Part shown: in pieces, positions 25,184 through 35,963 of the stretch
Layout: the number at the start of each line of letters is the position of its first letter
How positions within the stretch are numbered: the stretch's first letter is position 1
From: Novosphingobium sp.
Lineage (GTDB): Bacteria; Pseudomonadota; Alphaproteobacteria; Sphingomonadales; Sphingomonadaceae
Length of the DNA: 54,175 nt
Assembly (NCBI GenBank): GCA_017987575.1
Contig: JAGNTK010000005.1
Coordinates: 1-54,175 of the forward strand
Direction of reading: 5' to 3'
The notes under the pieces: model-generated
Databases searched by the model: none
The model's input: the letters and a program-made list of their open reading frames with translations, nothing else
Told to the model about the DNA's origin: nothing
Made by a program: the position numbers and the translations under genes

Positions 25184-26261
25184 GGTCCATGAACTCCTTC
25201 AGTTCCATCGGCGCATAGGGGCCAATGATCAATTGCTCGAATACGCCGGTGCCTTCGCCATGCTTGTCGCTGGTGATCTTGCAGGGGAACTGGACGTGGT
25301 AATTGTCCATGCTGCCAGGATCGCACTGCATCAGCCCAAAGTCCTCTCGCTCCACCGCCAGTGGGCCGTGCCACAATCCATGGCCCCATTTGGGTGAGGT
25401 GTAGCCGATCCCGCGCATCTGAAACCGGCCGAGCGGTTCGAAGGTCAGCGTTTCGGGGCCGTCTGGGCCCTCGATCACCAGTGTACCGCCATCGGGCCAC
25501 CGGGTGCCCTTGGCCAGTGGTGAGGCCATTTCACCTTCGGTATCGATCAGCGCGGCGGCGTCCGCGCCATCGGGCGCGACCACTGCACGAGTGTTCCACT
25601 TGTTGCCTTTGGCATCGGCATTGACGTGGAAGAACACCGAACGGTCGGAGAAGTTGATCGGGGTCCATTGCCAGAAGAAACCGGGTACCACGCCGGTTCC
25701 GTGGGGCTGCTCGTCGCGGCTGCCAACCGGACGGACACCCCAACTACGGTCGCGGGTGCCCGCGGTGCCGGGCGCGCAATCCTCGCGAACTCCGTCAACT
25801 TCAATCCAGCCGGCATAATGTCCGTTCTGGGTCATCCGGGTGTAGTCCATGAAAGTCCGCGGGCCGATCCGGTGGATAAAGCGCGGCTCTTCGATCGGAA
25901 AGGCGCGGCCGGTGAAGGTCAGGTCGGCTTTCAGCCCTTCCCCATCGACCACCACTCGCAGCTTCTGCAGCGGCTCCAAAATCTCGATGCGGATCGGTCC
26001 GACCTGCAGATCAAGCCGTTCCATCCCCAGTTCTTTGCTTGCGTGCAGGTTGTACTGCACGCCATCCCGGATCGTCGAAAAGTGCGCGTCCATAACATTG
26101 AGGTGGGGATAGACCCCCAGCGCCACGGCAAAAAAGCCGGAACCATCGGGGGCGTAGCCATTAAAGAAATAGCGGTCATAGAAATTTCGGTCGGTTCCGG
26201 CATAGGCCACCGGTTCAGGCGTCTGGTGTAACGGATAATCGTCGCCGCGGGTCAGAACCAT
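25176..26261 (-). CDS. CrtC/AttH-like (DUF7064-type) protein
   Basis: This 361-residue protein has no signal peptide or membrane segment. Its repeated beta-strand pattern and segments such as YDRYFFNGY, FMDYTRMTQNGHYAGWI and DRSWGVRPVG resemble the AttH/hydroxyneurosporene-synthase-like double lipocalin fold used on lipids or terpenoids. The assignment rests on overall pattern, not on catalytic residues. It shares the base of its start codon with the stop of the phosphotransferase gene (TGATG), so the two are translationally coupled. Confidence 0.55.
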   Translation of the reverse strand: MVLTRGDDYPLHQTPEPVAYAGTDRNFYDRYFFNGYAPDGSGFFAVALGVYPHLNVMDAHFSTIRDGVQYNLHASKELGMERLDLQVGPIRIEILEPLQKLRVVVDGEGLKADLTFTGRAFPIEEPRFIHRIGPRTFMDYTRMTQNGHYAGWIEVDGVREDCAPGTAGTRDRSWGVRPVGSRDEQPHGTGVVPGFFWQWTPINFSDRSVFFHVNADAKGNKWNTRAVVAPDGADAAALIDTEGEMASPLAKGTRWPDGGTLVIEGPDGPETLTFEPLGRFQMRGIGYTSPKWGHGLWHGPLAVEREDFGLMQCDPGSMDNYHVQFPCKITSDKHGEGTGVFEQLIIGPYAPMELKEFMDLG

Positions 26262-27340
26262 CAGATCATACCTTTCAGTTTCGCCATGCTGCCATGTTCC
26301 AGCGCCAAGGCGCAGCCGCCCCGAGCCATCGACAGGAAATTTGCATCGCCGCGTTCGGTCCGTTCGACAAAGGCTGCGCTGAACACTGCGGTTGAAACGC
26401 CGCTTAGGGCACCCAGCACGTAGTCATGCCAGATCGCATCGCGGGTCAACGCGATCCCGCGAGCCGACATTTCATCGCAATAGAGGTCAAGCAACTCATC
26501 CTCGTGAGCGCGCCGCAGGACATCACCAATTCCGGTGCCCATAAAATAGCCGATGTCGGTCAGCGGATTTCCGGCGGCAACGGTCTGCCAGTCCAGCACC
26601 GCGATGTCTTCTGATCCGCCTCGAATATCAAACAGCAGATTGTCGAGCCGGAAATCTCCGTGGATGATGCTGCGGAACCCGCCTTCGTGGCCGAACCAAC
26701 TGTCTCGCATCTCGTTCAGGGCGTCGCAGATCGCCATGTACTCCGGCTCCAGAAGGTCCCTATAGCGGTCGCGAAAGATCGTCTGGGCCTGCCCATAGAG
26801 CGCCTTGATTTGATCGACCTGCCCTGGCAGCGGCTTAAGCCATTCCAGCTCGGTCAGCGCGGCATTGCCCCAACTGGGCGCATGAATGGCCGCAGCTTGC
26901 CGGATTGCGGCGCGGGCGTCGGCAATCGTGCAGCTGGCCAGCTGATTGCCGCCGCGGGCCGGTCCCAGATCTTCAAAGATCAGCACGAATTCGACGTTAT
27001 CGGGAGCAATCTCTGCGGCCAGCACCTGCGGCACCCGCATAGCCAGATGCGGCGCGATTTCGCGATAAAAGCCGACTTCCTTGGCATAGAGCCGAAAGGC
27101 TCCGGCTGTGCCCCGGCTCGTTTCATCGGCGGCAGGGAATTTACCGGCAACGGTCGCCGGTCCAGCGCCAGGTGGGTCATAGCTCAAGTGGAACCGAACC
27201 GAATCGCCAACTTGCCCGGTCCCGATCGCTTCCCAGCGGATTTCGGTGACCGCGCCATCCGTAAGCAGCTGTGCTTGCCGCAAACGCTCACTCAGCCATT
27301 CGGGCTGCACCGCATCAGGATGCGAAGGTATGGCGTTCAT
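26261..27340 (-). CDS. Phosphotransferase family protein (APH/choline-kinase-like)
   Basis: This 359-residue protein has a kinase-like fold with the catalytic loop HGDFRLDNLLFD (about residue 222) and the Mg-binding VLDWQTVAAGNP that follows. It is similar to aminoglycoside phosphotransferases and to acyl-CoA-dehydrogenase-associated kinases. Substrate is unknown; in sphingomonads such genes often lie with lipid or xenobiotic genes. It opens the four-gene operon and has an operator-like palindrome about 20 bases upstream of its start. Confidence 0.8.
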   Translation of the reverse strand: MNAIPSHPDAVQPEWLSERLRQAQLLTDGAVTEIRWEAIGTGQVGDSVRFHLSYDPPGAGPATVAGKFPAADETSRGTAGAFRLYAKEVGFYREIAPHLAMRVPQVLAAEIAPDNVEFVLIFEDLGPARGGNQLASCTIADARAAIRQAAAIHAPSWGNAALTELEWLKPLPGQVDQIKALYGQAQTIFRDRYRDLLEPEYMAICDALNEMRDSWFGHEGGFRSIIHGDFRLDNLLFDIRGGSEDIAVLDWQTVAAGNPLTDIGYFMGTGIGDVLRRAHEDELLDLYCDEMSARGIALTRDAIWHDYVLGALSGVSTAVFSAAFVERTERGDANFLSMARGGCALALEHGSMAKLKGMI

Positions 27341-27359
27341 CCAGCTCCACTCTCTTGTC

Positions 27360-27379
27360 GTTTAACCGAACGGCTAAAC
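27360..27379. promoter_or_regulatory. TetR-type palindrome upstream of the phosphotransferase operon
   Basis: A 20-base near-perfect palindrome (GTTTAACCGA/ACGGCTAAAC, one mismatched pair) lies 19 bases upstream of the phosphotransferase ATG. The AACCGNNCGGTT-like core is typical of TetR-family operators. No tetR gene is in the window, so the regulator would be encoded elsewhere. It could also act as a weak hairpin after eno. Confidence 0.5.
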
Positions 27380-27403
27380 CACAAGAGCGAAGCTGGCAAC
27401 CGT

Positions 27404-28846
<1,443 letters not shown>

Positions 28847-28853
28847 TCAAGCC

Positions 28854-29444
28854 ATGGCCAAGACCACCACCGAAACCGTCAAGACCACCGCTGCCAAAAA
28901 GCCAGCCGCCGCCAAAAAGCCCGCTGCTGCAAAGCCAGCCGCCAAGGCTGCCGCCGCCGCACCTGCTGGCGAGGCCAAAGCCAAATTCACCAAGGCGATC
29001 GAAGAAGCCCGCGCCGGGGCGACTGCACTGACCAAGGAAGCCTCGGCCAAAGCTGGCGCCTACAAGGAACAGATTTCAGCCAAGAGTGGCGACTGGGTCG
29101 ATGAAGCCAAGGATCTGGCCGGACAGGCCAAGGTCCGCGCGTCCGATCTCGCCGTCGAAGGCAAGGCCAAGACCAGCGACGCAATTGCCAGCCTGGGCCA
29201 GATCGTTGCCGACAACGCCGGAACCATCGACGAAAAGCTTGGCGCGAAATACGGCGATTATGCCCGCACCGCCGCCCGCACGATGCAGGAAACCGCGGCG
29301 AAGATCGAGGCCAAGGACATCAACGAGCTGGGCGATGACGCCAAGCAGTTTGTCCGCAAAAGCCCGGCGATGGCACTCGGCATTGCCGCCGTGTTCGGAT
29401 TTCTGGTGTCGCGGCTGTTCAAGGGTGGATCGAACGAAGCTTGA
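28854..29444 (+). CDS. Lys/Ala/Pro-rich DUF883-like membrane-anchored protein
   Basis: This 196-residue protein has a low-complexity N-terminus (residues 1-45, histone-H1-like KKPAAAKKPAA repeats), then long amphipathic helices, and a C-terminal membrane segment (SPAMALGIAAVFGFLVSRLF) preceded by RKS. The C-terminal layout is that of ElaB/YqjD (DUF883) inner-membrane proteins, which tether ribosomes or respond to stress in enterics. The basic tail could bind DNA or RNA. It opens a run of four small membrane-protein genes. Confidence 0.6.
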   Translation: MAKTTTETVKTTAAKKPAAAKKPAAAKPAAKAAAAAPAGEAKAKFTKAIEEARAGATALTKEASAKAGAYKEQISAKSGDWVDEAKDLAGQAKVRASDLAVEGKAKTSDAIASLGQIVADNAGTIDEKLGAKYGDYARTAARTMQETAAKIEAKDINELGDDAKQFVRKSPAMALGIAAVFGFLVSRLFKGGSNEA

Positions 29445-29465
29445 TCCTGCGCTGCTTGCCGGACC

Positions 29466-29846
29466 ATGGCCGATGACCAACCCCCGCTGACTGTCGAAAA
29501 CGCGGCTGAACGCTCGCTGGTGGATGACGTCCGTCAACTCGCCAGCGACGGGCGGACCTTGCTGGAAGCGGAATTGGCCTACCAAAAGTCCCGCGCCTTG
29601 GTTGCGGGGCAGGCTGCCAAAGGCGTGGCCGGCTGGGGCGCTTTGGCGCTAGCGTTGGTGTTCTTTGCGCTGATGGCTTTGGTGTTGGGACTGGTGCTGG
29701 TGCTGGCCGAAGCGATCGGGGCGCTCTGGGCGACGATCGCAGCTTTTCTGGGGCTGCTTGCGTTTGCCGCGTTGTCTGGATGGTTCGCGCTACGCCGCTG
29801 GCAGCGCGCCTCCGCGCAATTGACTGACGCTGAGGGGCAACCGTGA
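29466..29846 (+). CDS. Holin-X/YqjE-like small membrane protein
   Basis: This 126-residue protein has an N-terminal helix region (about 1-45) and two adjoining membrane segments (about 55-80 and 85-108) with no charged loop between them. This is the pattern of the 'phage holin family'/YqjE proteins that accompany YqjD-like genes. No phage genes are nearby, so lysis is unlikely. It overlaps the next gene by 4 bases (GTGA). Confidence 0.55.
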   Translation: MADDQPPLTVENAAERSLVDDVRQLASDGRTLLEAELAYQKSRALVAGQAAKGVAGWGALALALVFFALMALVLGLVLVLAEAIGALWATIAAFLGLLAFAALSGWFALRRWQRASAQLTDAEGQP

Positions 29847-30187
29847 GCAAAGCCGAAGACCAGCTCGCACAGGATCGCAGTTTGCGTGGAACGGCGCGCG
29901 GGCTGTTCGATACGCGGGTCGCCCAGGTCAAGGCTGATCTGGCCGCGCGCAGTATCGGCGGTAGGGTCAAGGCAAAGGCGCAAAGCGAAGCATTCAAGGC
30001 GCTAGATACCGGCATCGATGTTGCCAAAGAAAGCAAGGGCATCATCGCCGCGACAGCCGGAGCGCTGCTGGTTTGGGTGTTCCGTGCTCCGCTGTTCAAT
30101 TTTGCCAAGGAACTATTCGCGCCAGCCTTGGTTCAGGATCCCGAGCCTATTGCCGACGTGCATGAGGATGAGGAGCCAGCAGCGTGA
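29843..30187 (+). CDS. Small membrane-associated protein of unknown function
   Basis: This 114-residue protein starts at GTG in a GTGA overlap. It has a helical N-terminus (about 1-60), one hydrophobic segment (IIAATAGALLVWVF, about 72-86) and an acidic C-terminus ending DVHEDEEPAA. I recognise no family. Tight coupling to the holin-like gene and the next gene suggests a shared membrane complex of the DUF883/YqjE type. Confidence 0.6.
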   Translation: MSKAEDQLAQDRSLRGTARGLFDTRVAQVKADLAARSIGGRVKAKAQSEAFKALDTGIDVAKESKGIIAATAGALLVWVFRAPLFNFAKELFAPALVQDPEPIADVHEDEEPAA

Positions 30188-30666
30188 GTGATGTCGATAG
30201 CAAACGTGCCAGAATCCAGAGCCGGGTCGAAGCCTCGCAAGAGCGACTGAAGCGCGAAAGCGATCAACTGCCTGCCCTGCCCCCGCGCGCTGCGCCGACT
30301 GATGCATATCCGCCCGAGGATTTCAAATCATTGGCCAAGGAGCATCCATGGCTGCTCGTGGCCGCAGGTGCTGGGGCCGGATTGCTGGTGGGAGCATTGC
30401 TGCCCAAACGCGCTGGATCGAAGCTGGGCGGCCGGACGCTGGCACTTGCAACCGCCGGGGCCGAATTGGCGATGGCGCTCAGCCGTAATGCCCGCGATGT
30501 CGCGAGCGACAGCGCCCGCGAAGGGCTGCAGCGGATCGAAGATAGCACCGCGCCGCTGCGCCGCCGGGCCGGGTCTGCTGCCGCCAGCGGCACCCGCAAT
30601 GCCCGTTCCACCGGGATCCGGATTGCTGGCGAAGCGATCAAGCTTGCATCACGGCTGAGGAAGTAG
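30184..30666 (+). CDS. Small membrane-associated protein of unknown function
   Basis: This 160-residue protein starts at GTG overlapping the previous stop. It has a charged helix (1-50), a glycine-rich hydrophobic segment (WLLVAAGAGAGLLVGALLP, about 58-76) resembling the DUF883/glycine-zipper membrane anchors, and a long basic C-terminus. It looks like a distant second YqjD-like protein. It closes the four-gene run. Confidence 0.58.
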   Translation: MSDVDSKRARIQSRVEASQERLKRESDQLPALPPRAAPTDAYPPEDFKSLAKEHPWLLVAAGAGAGLLVGALLPKRAGSKLGGRTLALATAGAELAMALSRNARDVASDSAREGLQRIEDSTAPLRRRAGSAAASGTRNARSTGIRIAGEAIKLASRLRK

Positions 30667-30750
30667 CTCCGCTTACGACCTTGGTGGCACTTGCCTTAAG
30701 GATAAGGCGCGATTATGCGCGCGCTTTCCCCTCCCCCCAAGGTATTCGAT

Positions 30751-30978
30751 ATGAGCGAACAGAAACTCCACCTGGTGTTCGGCGGACGAGTCAAAGATCC
30801 GCAGACGCTGGAATTCACTGATCTGGACAGCATGGATTATGTCGGGATGTTCCCGGACTATGCCAGCGCTGAGGAAGCCTGGCGCAGTGCCGCGCGGCGC
30901 ACAATTGACGATGCCGAGATGAAATATGTGGTGGTGCACCTGCACCGCCTGGTTCAGCCTGATATGCTGAAGCGCTGA
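30751..30978 (+). CDS. DUF4170-family protein
   Basis: This 75-residue cytosolic protein has the DUF4170 pattern: KLHLVFGGRV, then FTDLDSMDYVGMFPDYASAEEAWR and a C-terminal MKYVVVHLHRL. The family is small and alphaproteobacterial, with no known function. The start after AAGGTATTCGAT was chosen over an upstream in-frame ATG. A strong terminator follows immediately. Confidence 0.7.
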   Translation: MSEQKLHLVFGGRVKDPQTLEFTDLDSMDYVGMFPDYASAEEAWRSAARRTIDDAEMKYVVVHLHRLVQPDMLKR

Positions 30979-30982
30979 CTAA

Positions 30983-31011
30983 AAAAAGGCCCCGGTTCGC
31001 GGGGCCTTTTT
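30983..31011. terminator. Bidirectional intrinsic terminator
   Basis: AAAAAGGCCCCG pairs with CGGGGCCTTTTT around a short GTTCG-type loop, with A-run and T-run on either side. It ends the DUF4170 gene on the + strand and greA on the - strand. Confidence 0.9.
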
Positions 31012-31017
31012 GTTGGT

Positions 31018-31494
31018 TCAGATGAATTCTATCTTGTCGACAACATAGAACCGGTCGCCCGCTGGCACCGAAACCTCGATCTCTTCTTCAACCTTGCGAC
31101 CGATCAGAGCCTTGCCGAGCGGCGAGTTGTAACTGATTCGGCCCATCTTCGCATCAGCCTCATAAGGTCCGACGATCTGGTAACGCACCGGCTTGTCGTC
31201 ATCGTCGAGCAGGGTCACGGTCGCGCCGAAAATGATCTTGTCACCCGACAGCGTGGTCGGATCGACCAGCTGGGCCCGGCTGACCTTGTCTTCCAGATCG
31301 GCGATCGACATTTCGACCTGGCCCTGGCGTTCCTTGGCGGCATGATACTCGGCATTTTCTGAGAGGTCGCCGTGGGCGCGCGCTTCCTCGATCGCGTCGA
31401 CGATCTTGGGACGCTCTTCGCGCAGAGCCCGGAGCTCAGCGATCAGGCGCTCATAGCCCTCTGCCAGCATGGGCAGCTTTTCGATACTTGCCAT
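31018..31494 (-). CDS. greA: Transcription elongation factor GreA
   Basis: This 158-residue protein has the N-terminal coiled coil with the acidic tip [16 protein letters not shown], which enters the RNA polymerase secondary channel. A C-terminal FKBP-like domain follows, with the end segment [14 protein letters not shown]. It rescues backtracked polymerase by RNA cleavage. The start was set at MASIEKLPM, preceded by AGGGAACG; seven further residues upstream are unlikely. Confidence 0.96.
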   Translation of the reverse strand: MASIEKLPMLAEGYERLIAELRALREERPKIVDAIEEARAHGDLSENAEYHAAKERQGQVEMSIADLEDKVSRAQLVDPTTLSGDKIIFGATVTLLDDDDKPVRYQIVGPYEADAKMGRISYNSPLGKALIGRKVEEEIEVSVPAGDRFYVVDKIEFI

Positions 31495-31598
31495 CGTTCC
31501 CTGTCCTCCTGCCACGCTTTCCCAGAGACTAGGACGCAGGCCCCGCGCCTTTGGCTACGGGTTTTGTCCGGTCGCTTGTTGCGGGAAAGCGCGAAGTG

Positions 31599-34500
31599 TC
31601 AGCTGCTGTAATAGTCCTGCAATGACCGCACTTCAAGACTCGTATTTTGCATTGCAGCAATTGCCTCGGCCGCAGCCACCGATGCAGCAGCGGTCGTATA
31701 GTACGGAACCCGACCGGTCAGCGCGGACCCGCGGATCGATTGCGAGTCCTTCAGGCTCTGCCAACCTTCGGTGGTATTGAAGATCAAAGTTACATCACCG
31801 TCGATGATCTTGTCGACGATATGCGGGCGCCCTTCGGCCACCTTGTTGACCCGCTCAACCGGCAATCCGGCCTCGGCCAGAAAGCGCTGGGTGCCGCCGG
31901 TGGCAATTACGGTGAAGCCATTTTCGATCAATTGTTTGACCGCGGGCAGGATCACAGTCTTGTCGCTGTCCTTGACCGAAACGAAGGCTGTTCCGCCGGT
32001 CGGCAGGCGAGTGCCTGCGCCGAGCTGGCTTTTCGCGAAAGCCACCGCAAAGGTGCGGTCGATCCCCATCACTTCGCCGGTCGATTTCATCTCGGGCGAG
32101 AGCACCGGATCAACCCCGGGGAAACGGGCAAACGGGAACACGGCTTCCTTGACTGCCATGTAGTCGAACTCGCGCTTGAACGGCGGGAAGGTCGAAAGTT
32201 TTTCGCCCGCCATTACCCGCGCCGCGATCTTGGCGACTGGCTGACCGATCGCCTTTGCGACAAACGGCACCGTCCGACTGGCGCGCGGGTTCACTTCGAT
32301 CAGATAGACATCGCCATCCTTTACCGCGAACTGGATGTTCATCAGCCCGATTACGCCCAGCGCGAGCGCCAAGGCCTCGGCCTGACGCTCCATTTCGGCG
32401 ATGATCTCAGCGGGCAGGCTATAGGGCGGCAGGGTGCAGGCGCTGTCGCCCGAATGGATCCCGGCCTCTTCGATGTGCTGCATCACGCCCGCGACAACGA
32501 CCTGTTCGCCATCGCACAGCGCATCGACATCGCATTCGATCGCATCGCGCAGATACTGGTCGATCAACACCGGACTGTCGCCCGATACTGACACCGCGGT
32601 GGTGATGTAGTCATCGAGCTGCGCGACGCTGTCGACGATCTCCATCGCCCTGCCGCCCAGCACATAGCTTGGCCGCATCAGCACCGGGAAGCCGATCCGG
32701 TTCGCCACCGCGACGGCTTCATCGCGGCTGCGGGCGATCCCGTTGAGCGGCTGCTTCAGCTTCAGATCGTTGACCAGCTTGGCAAAGCGTTCGCGGTCTT
32801 CGGCAAGGTCAATCGCGTCGGGCGAAGTGCCAAGGATCGGAATTCCGGCGTCTTCCAGCGTCTGCGCCAGCTTCAGCGGGGTCTGCCCGCCGAACTGCAC
32901 GATCACGCCCACTAAAGTGCCGTTCTGCTGCTCAACCCGCAGGATTTCCAGCACGTCCTCGCCGGTCAGCGGCTCAAAATAGAGCCGGTCTGACGTGTCA
33001 TAATCGGTGCTGACCGTTTCCGGGTTGCAGTTGATCATGATCGTTTCATAGTCGGCCTCTTCCAGCGCGAAGCAGGCGTGGCAGCAGCAATAGTCGAACT
33101 CGATCCCCTGCCCGATCCGGTTCGGCCCGCCGCCCAGAATCACGATCTTCTGACGGTCCGATGGCGCAGCCTCGCATTCCGGCTCGCCGAACAAGGGCGC
33201 TTCATAGGTCGAATAGAGATAGGGCGTGATCGCTTCGAATTCCGCGGCGCAGCTATCGATCCGTTTGAATACCGGATGGACCCCCAGCCGGTGGCGCAGC
33301 TCACGCACTTCGTCCTCGGTCGTCGCGCCGGCCATCGCCCGCAGCGCATCGTGGAGCAAGCCAGAGCGGCGCGCGGCGAGTGTTTCGCCAAGCCCGCCAG
33401 CCACGCCAACCCCGCGCACGGCGAGGATCGCGAGGCGCTTGTCGGAAAAGCCCATCGCCTTCAGGCGGCGCAGACCGGCCGCATCGTTGGGCAGGCCGTC
33501 TTCCATGATCTTGGCTTCTTCGGCCACAATCTCTTCGATGTGCCGCAGGAACCATGGATCGAAATGGGTAATCGCCTGGACTTCTTCCATCGTGAAGCCT
33601 TCGCGGAAGGCCTGCGCGATGATCAGGATCCGGTCGGGGGTCTGCTTCGACAGCGCCGCCGTCACCGCATCGCGCCCGGCCCCTTCAAGGCTGAGCATCC
33701 GGTTGAAGCCATCGAGCCCGGTTTCCAGACCGCGCAGCGCCTTCTGCATCGATTCCTTGAAGTTGCGGCCAATCGCCATCACTTCGCCGACCGATTTCAT
33801 CGCGGTCGACAGCAACGGCTCGGCGCCCTTGAACTTTTCAAAGGCAAACCGGGGGATCTTGGTGACGACGTAATCGATGCTCGGTTCAAACGAAGCCGGG
33901 GTTGCGCCGGTGATCTCGTTGGTCAGCTCGTCCAGCGTATAGCCGACCGCCAGCTTGGCGGCGACGCGGGCAATAGGGAAGCCGGTGGCCTTGGATGCCA
34001 GCGCGGACGAGCGCGAGACGCGCGGGTTCATCTCGATCACGATCAGGCGGCCGTCCGCCGGATTGACCGCAAACTGGACGTTCGATCCGCCGGTTTCCAC
34101 CCCGATCTCGCGCAGCACAGCAATGCTGGCGTTGCGCATGATCTGGTATTCCTTGTCGGTCAGCGTCAGTGCCGGGGCGACAGTGATCGAATCGCCGGTG
34201 TGGACCCCCATCGGATCGACGTTTTCGATCGAGCAGATGATGATGCAGTTGTCCTTGCGGTCGCGCACCACTTCCATCTCATACTCTTTCCAGCCGAGCA
34301 GCGATTCTTCGATCAGCACTTCGGTGGTCGGGCTGGCGTCGAGGCCGGAGCGGACAATCGTCTCAAACTCAGCCTTGTTATAGGCGACCCCGCCCCCGGT
34401 CCCGCCGAGCGTGAAGCTGGGCCGGATGATCGAGGGCAGCCCGGTGCGTTCCAGCACTGCAAAGGCCTCATCAATATTGTGCGCCACGCCGCTGCGCGCG

Positions 34501-34943
34501 CTTTCGAGGCCGATCTTGTCCATCGCATCGCGGAACCGCAGGCGGTCCTCGGCCTTGTCAATCGCATCGGCATCGGCGCCGATCATCTGGACGCCGTACT
34601 TTTCGAGCGTGCCATCGTTGAACAGCGCCAGCGCGGTGTTGAGCGCGGTCTGCCCGCCCATCGTTGGCAACAACGCCCAGCCGCCCGGATTAAGCGCGGT
34701 CTCCTTGGCGATGATCGCGGCGACCACATCGGGGGTGATCGGCTCGATATAGGTCGCGTCCGCCATGTCCGGATCGGTCATGATCGTGGCGGGGTTGGAG
34801 TTGACCAGGACCACCCGGTACCCCTCCTCCTTCAGCGCCTTGATCGCTTGCGTGCCGGAATAGTCAAACTCGCAGGCCTGCCCGATAATGATCGGACCAG
34901 CGCCAATGACGAGGATCGAGGAGATGTCTGTGCGTTTGGGCAT
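31599..34943 (-). CDS. carB: Carbamoyl-phosphate synthase large subunit
   Basis: This 1114-residue enzyme has two homologous ATP-grasp halves. The first has [25 protein letters not shown] and other standard motifs; the second has [19 protein letters not shown] and [16 protein letters not shown]-terminal MGS-like allosteric domain follows. It makes carbamoyl phosphate for pyrimidine and arginine synthesis with ammonia from CarA. Normally carA lies directly upstream. Here about 1.03 kb separates them, filled by an opposite-strand DUF559 gene, hairpin repeats and a small ORF, so carB may need its own promoter. Confidence 0.97.
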   Translation of the reverse strand: MPKRTDISSILVIGAGPIIIGQACEFDYSGTQAIKALKEEGYRVVLVNSNPATIMTDPDMADATYIEPITPDVVAAIIAKETALNPGGWALLPTMGGQTALNTALALFNDGTLEKYGVQMIGADADAIDKAEDRLRFRDAMDKIGLESARSGVAHNIDEAFAVLERTGLPSIIRPSFTLGGTGGGVAYNKAEFETIVRSGLDASPTTEVLIEESLLGWKEYEMEVVRDRKDNCIIICSIENVDPMGVHTGDSITVAPALTLTDKEYQIMRNASIAVLREIGVETGGSNVQFAVNPADGRLIVIEMNPRVSRSSALASKATGFPIARVAAKLAVGYTLDELTNEITGATPASFEPSIDYVVTKIPRFAFEKFKGAEPLLSTAMKSVGEVMAIGRNFKESMQKALRGLETGLDGFNRMLSLEGAGRDAVTAALSKQTPDRILIIAQAFREGFTMEEVQAITHFDPWFLRHIEEIVAEEAKIMEDGLPNDAAGLRRLKAMGFSDKRLAILAVRGVGVAGGLGETLAARRSGLLHDALRAMAGATTEDEVRELRHRLGVHPVFKRIDSCAAEFEAITPYLYSTYEAPLFGEPECEAAPSDRQKIVILGGGPNRIGQGIEFDYCCCHACFALEEADYETIMINCNPETVSTDYDTSDRLYFEPLTGEDVLEILRVEQQNGTLVGVIVQFGGQTPLKLAQTLEDAGIPILGTSPDAIDLAEDRERFAKLVNDLKLKQPLNGIARSRDEAVAVANRIGFPVLMRPSYVLGGRAMEIVDSVAQLDDYITTAVSVSGDSPVLIDQYLRDAIECDVDALCDGEQVVVAGVMQHIEEAGIHSGDSACTLPPYSLPAEIIAEMERQAEALALALGVIGLMNIQFAVKDGDVYLIEVNPRASRTVPFVAKAIGQPVAKIAARVMAGEKLSTFPPFKREFDYMAVKEAVFPFARFPGVDPVLSPEMKSTGEVMGIDRTFAVAFAKSQLGAGTRLPTGGTAFVSVKDSDKTVILPAVKQLIENGFTVIATGGTQRFLAEAGLPVERVNKVAEGRPHIVDKIIDGDVTLIFNTTEGWQSLKDSQSIRGSALTGRVPYYTTAAASVAAAEAIAAMQNTSLEVRSLQDYYSS

Positions 34944-34975
34944 TTATCCGGTCTTCGCTATCAGAGCTAAGAAAG

Positions 34976-35067
34976 CCCTTCCCTGCTGGGGAAGGGTTGG
35001 GTTGGGGGTTCTGCGTTCGATGGATGGGTTGAGCCCCCATCCCCAGCCCTTCCCCCTCGGGGAAGGG
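34976..35067. repeat. Inverted pair of GC-rich hairpin units, 5' of DUF559 gene 1
   Basis: Unit one has an 8-bp stem (CCCTTCCC/GGGAAGGG, 34976-34996). Unit two has a 9-bp stem (CCCTTCCCC/GGGGAAGGG, 35047-35067). Each stem is flanked on its inner side by a G-rich (or, for unit two, C-rich) tail, and the tails are near-complementary, so the two units are inverted copies around a 24-base spacer. The same unit type flanks the other side of the gene. The layout is like REP/BIME elements. Confidence 0.85.
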
Positions 35068-35087
35068 AGTTTTGAGGGAGTGCTTGA

Positions 35088-35462
35088 ATGGCTGAGAAGC
35101 GCTTGACCACGGTGGCACAAAACCTGCGGCGCGAACCGACCGACGCGGCGAAGCGCCTGTGGTCGCGGCTGCGCGCCAAACAACTTGGCGTTCAGTTTAC
35201 CCGTGAGTTCCCGATTGGCGGTGCAATTGCTGACTTCGCCTGCCGCCGCGCCAAGCTGGTTATCGAGGTTGATGGCGGTCAACACGCCGACAGCTCCACC
35301 GATGAAGTCCGCACCCGGATGATTGAAAGCTACGGGTACCAAGTGATCCGGTTCTGGAACAACGACGTCCTGCAAAACACCGACGGCGTGGTCCTGCGCA
35401 TCACCGAAGCCCTCGCCCTCGCCACCAATCGCGACGATTGGTTCAAAGACGACCCCACCTAA
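35088..35462 (+). CDS. DUF559 (Vsr-like) endonuclease-domain protein, cassette 1
   Basis: This 124-residue protein is almost entirely one DUF559 domain, a small PD-(D/E)XK-like fold related to Vsr. Visible are FPIGGAIADFACRRAKLVIEVDGGQH (acidic D-x-D/E-type residues in IADF and IEVDGG) and GYQVIRFWNNDVLQN. The DNA target and function of the family are unknown. The start has GAGGGAG upstream, right after a hairpin unit. The gene runs opposite to carA and carB and splits them. A second DUF559 gene lies 2.3 kb away in a similar repeat setting. Confidence 0.82.
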   Translation: MAEKRLTTVAQNLRREPTDAAKRLWSRLRAKQLGVQFTREFPIGGAIADFACRRAKLVIEVDGGQHADSSTDEVRTRMIESYGYQVIRFWNNDVLQNTDGVVLRITEALALATNRDDWFKDDPT

Positions 35463-35479
35463 CCCAATACTTCTCTTCC

Positions 35480-35594
35480 CCCTTCCCCGCTGGGGAAGGG
35501 CCGGGGATGGGGGGTCAACGCCAGCCGTGTCAGCACCGCCGACGCGAGGCTGTGCCTCGCTCCCCCACCCCAACCCCTCCCCGCCGGGGAGGGG
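35480..35594. repeat. Inverted pair of GC-rich hairpin units, 3' of DUF559 gene 1
   Basis: Unit three (CCCTTCCCC/GGGGAAGGG, 35480-35500) and unit four (CCCCTCCCC/GGGGAGGGG, 35574-35594) again face each other with G-rich/C-rich inner tails. Between them is a small perfect hairpin, GCGAGGC-TGT-GCCTCGC (35544-35560). Together with the 5' pair the DUF559 gene is bracketed symmetrically by four units. Confidence 0.85.
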
Positions 35595-35705
35595 CATTTC
35601 GGTGCCAAAGGTCATGATGGATGAGGCACATGCAGATTTGAGCGTTGAAGCTCGAAAACCTACGCAAAAAGGAATGCTTAAGACAGTCACCCTATTGCTT
35701 GTCGA

Positions 35706-35963
35706 ATGCGCAGTCAGAAGCAAAAACGGTTCATATGGCACGGCCAAAGTCGCGTTCGTGCTATTTTGGCTCTGGCGTTCTGCCTCGCGAATTTGGTCTT
35801 GCTTGTTCAAGGCGTGGCCGCGGGTCGCTTTGCCGATCGACTCTTTCTTGGAACTGTTGTTTTCGACGAAAATCCCCAGATTTTCAGCTTCGTTGTAGCT
35901 CTGCACTCCTTGGCCGCAATCATGCTTGGAGTTTACGCCAAGCACATACTTCGAGGTCGCTAG
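35706..35963 (+). CDS. Small two-segment membrane protein, unknown
   Basis: This 85-residue ORF has two hydrophobic segments (about 19-40 and 60-78) separated by a short polar loop with FDENPQ, and a basic N- and C-terminus. The shape is that of a real small membrane protein, but it has no clear ribosome site and I know no family. It lies between the hairpin block and the convergent carA stop. It may be cargo of the insertion or a chance ORF. Confidence 0.4.
   Translation: MRSQKQKRFIWHGQSRVRAILALAFCLANLVLLVQGVAAGRFADRLFLGTVVFDENPQIFSFVVALHSLAAIMLGVYAKHILRGR

Noticed and set aside
29466..29846. Prophage lysis gene (holin)
   Set aside because: No endolysin, spanin or other phage gene is near; the protein fits the YqjE/Holin-X type found with DUF883-like membrane proteins.
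33078..34970. A 630-residue open frame on the + strand
   Set aside because: It is antisense to carB over its whole length, has Arg/His/Gly-rich composition typical of a shadow frame in GC-rich DNA, and shows no family motif.
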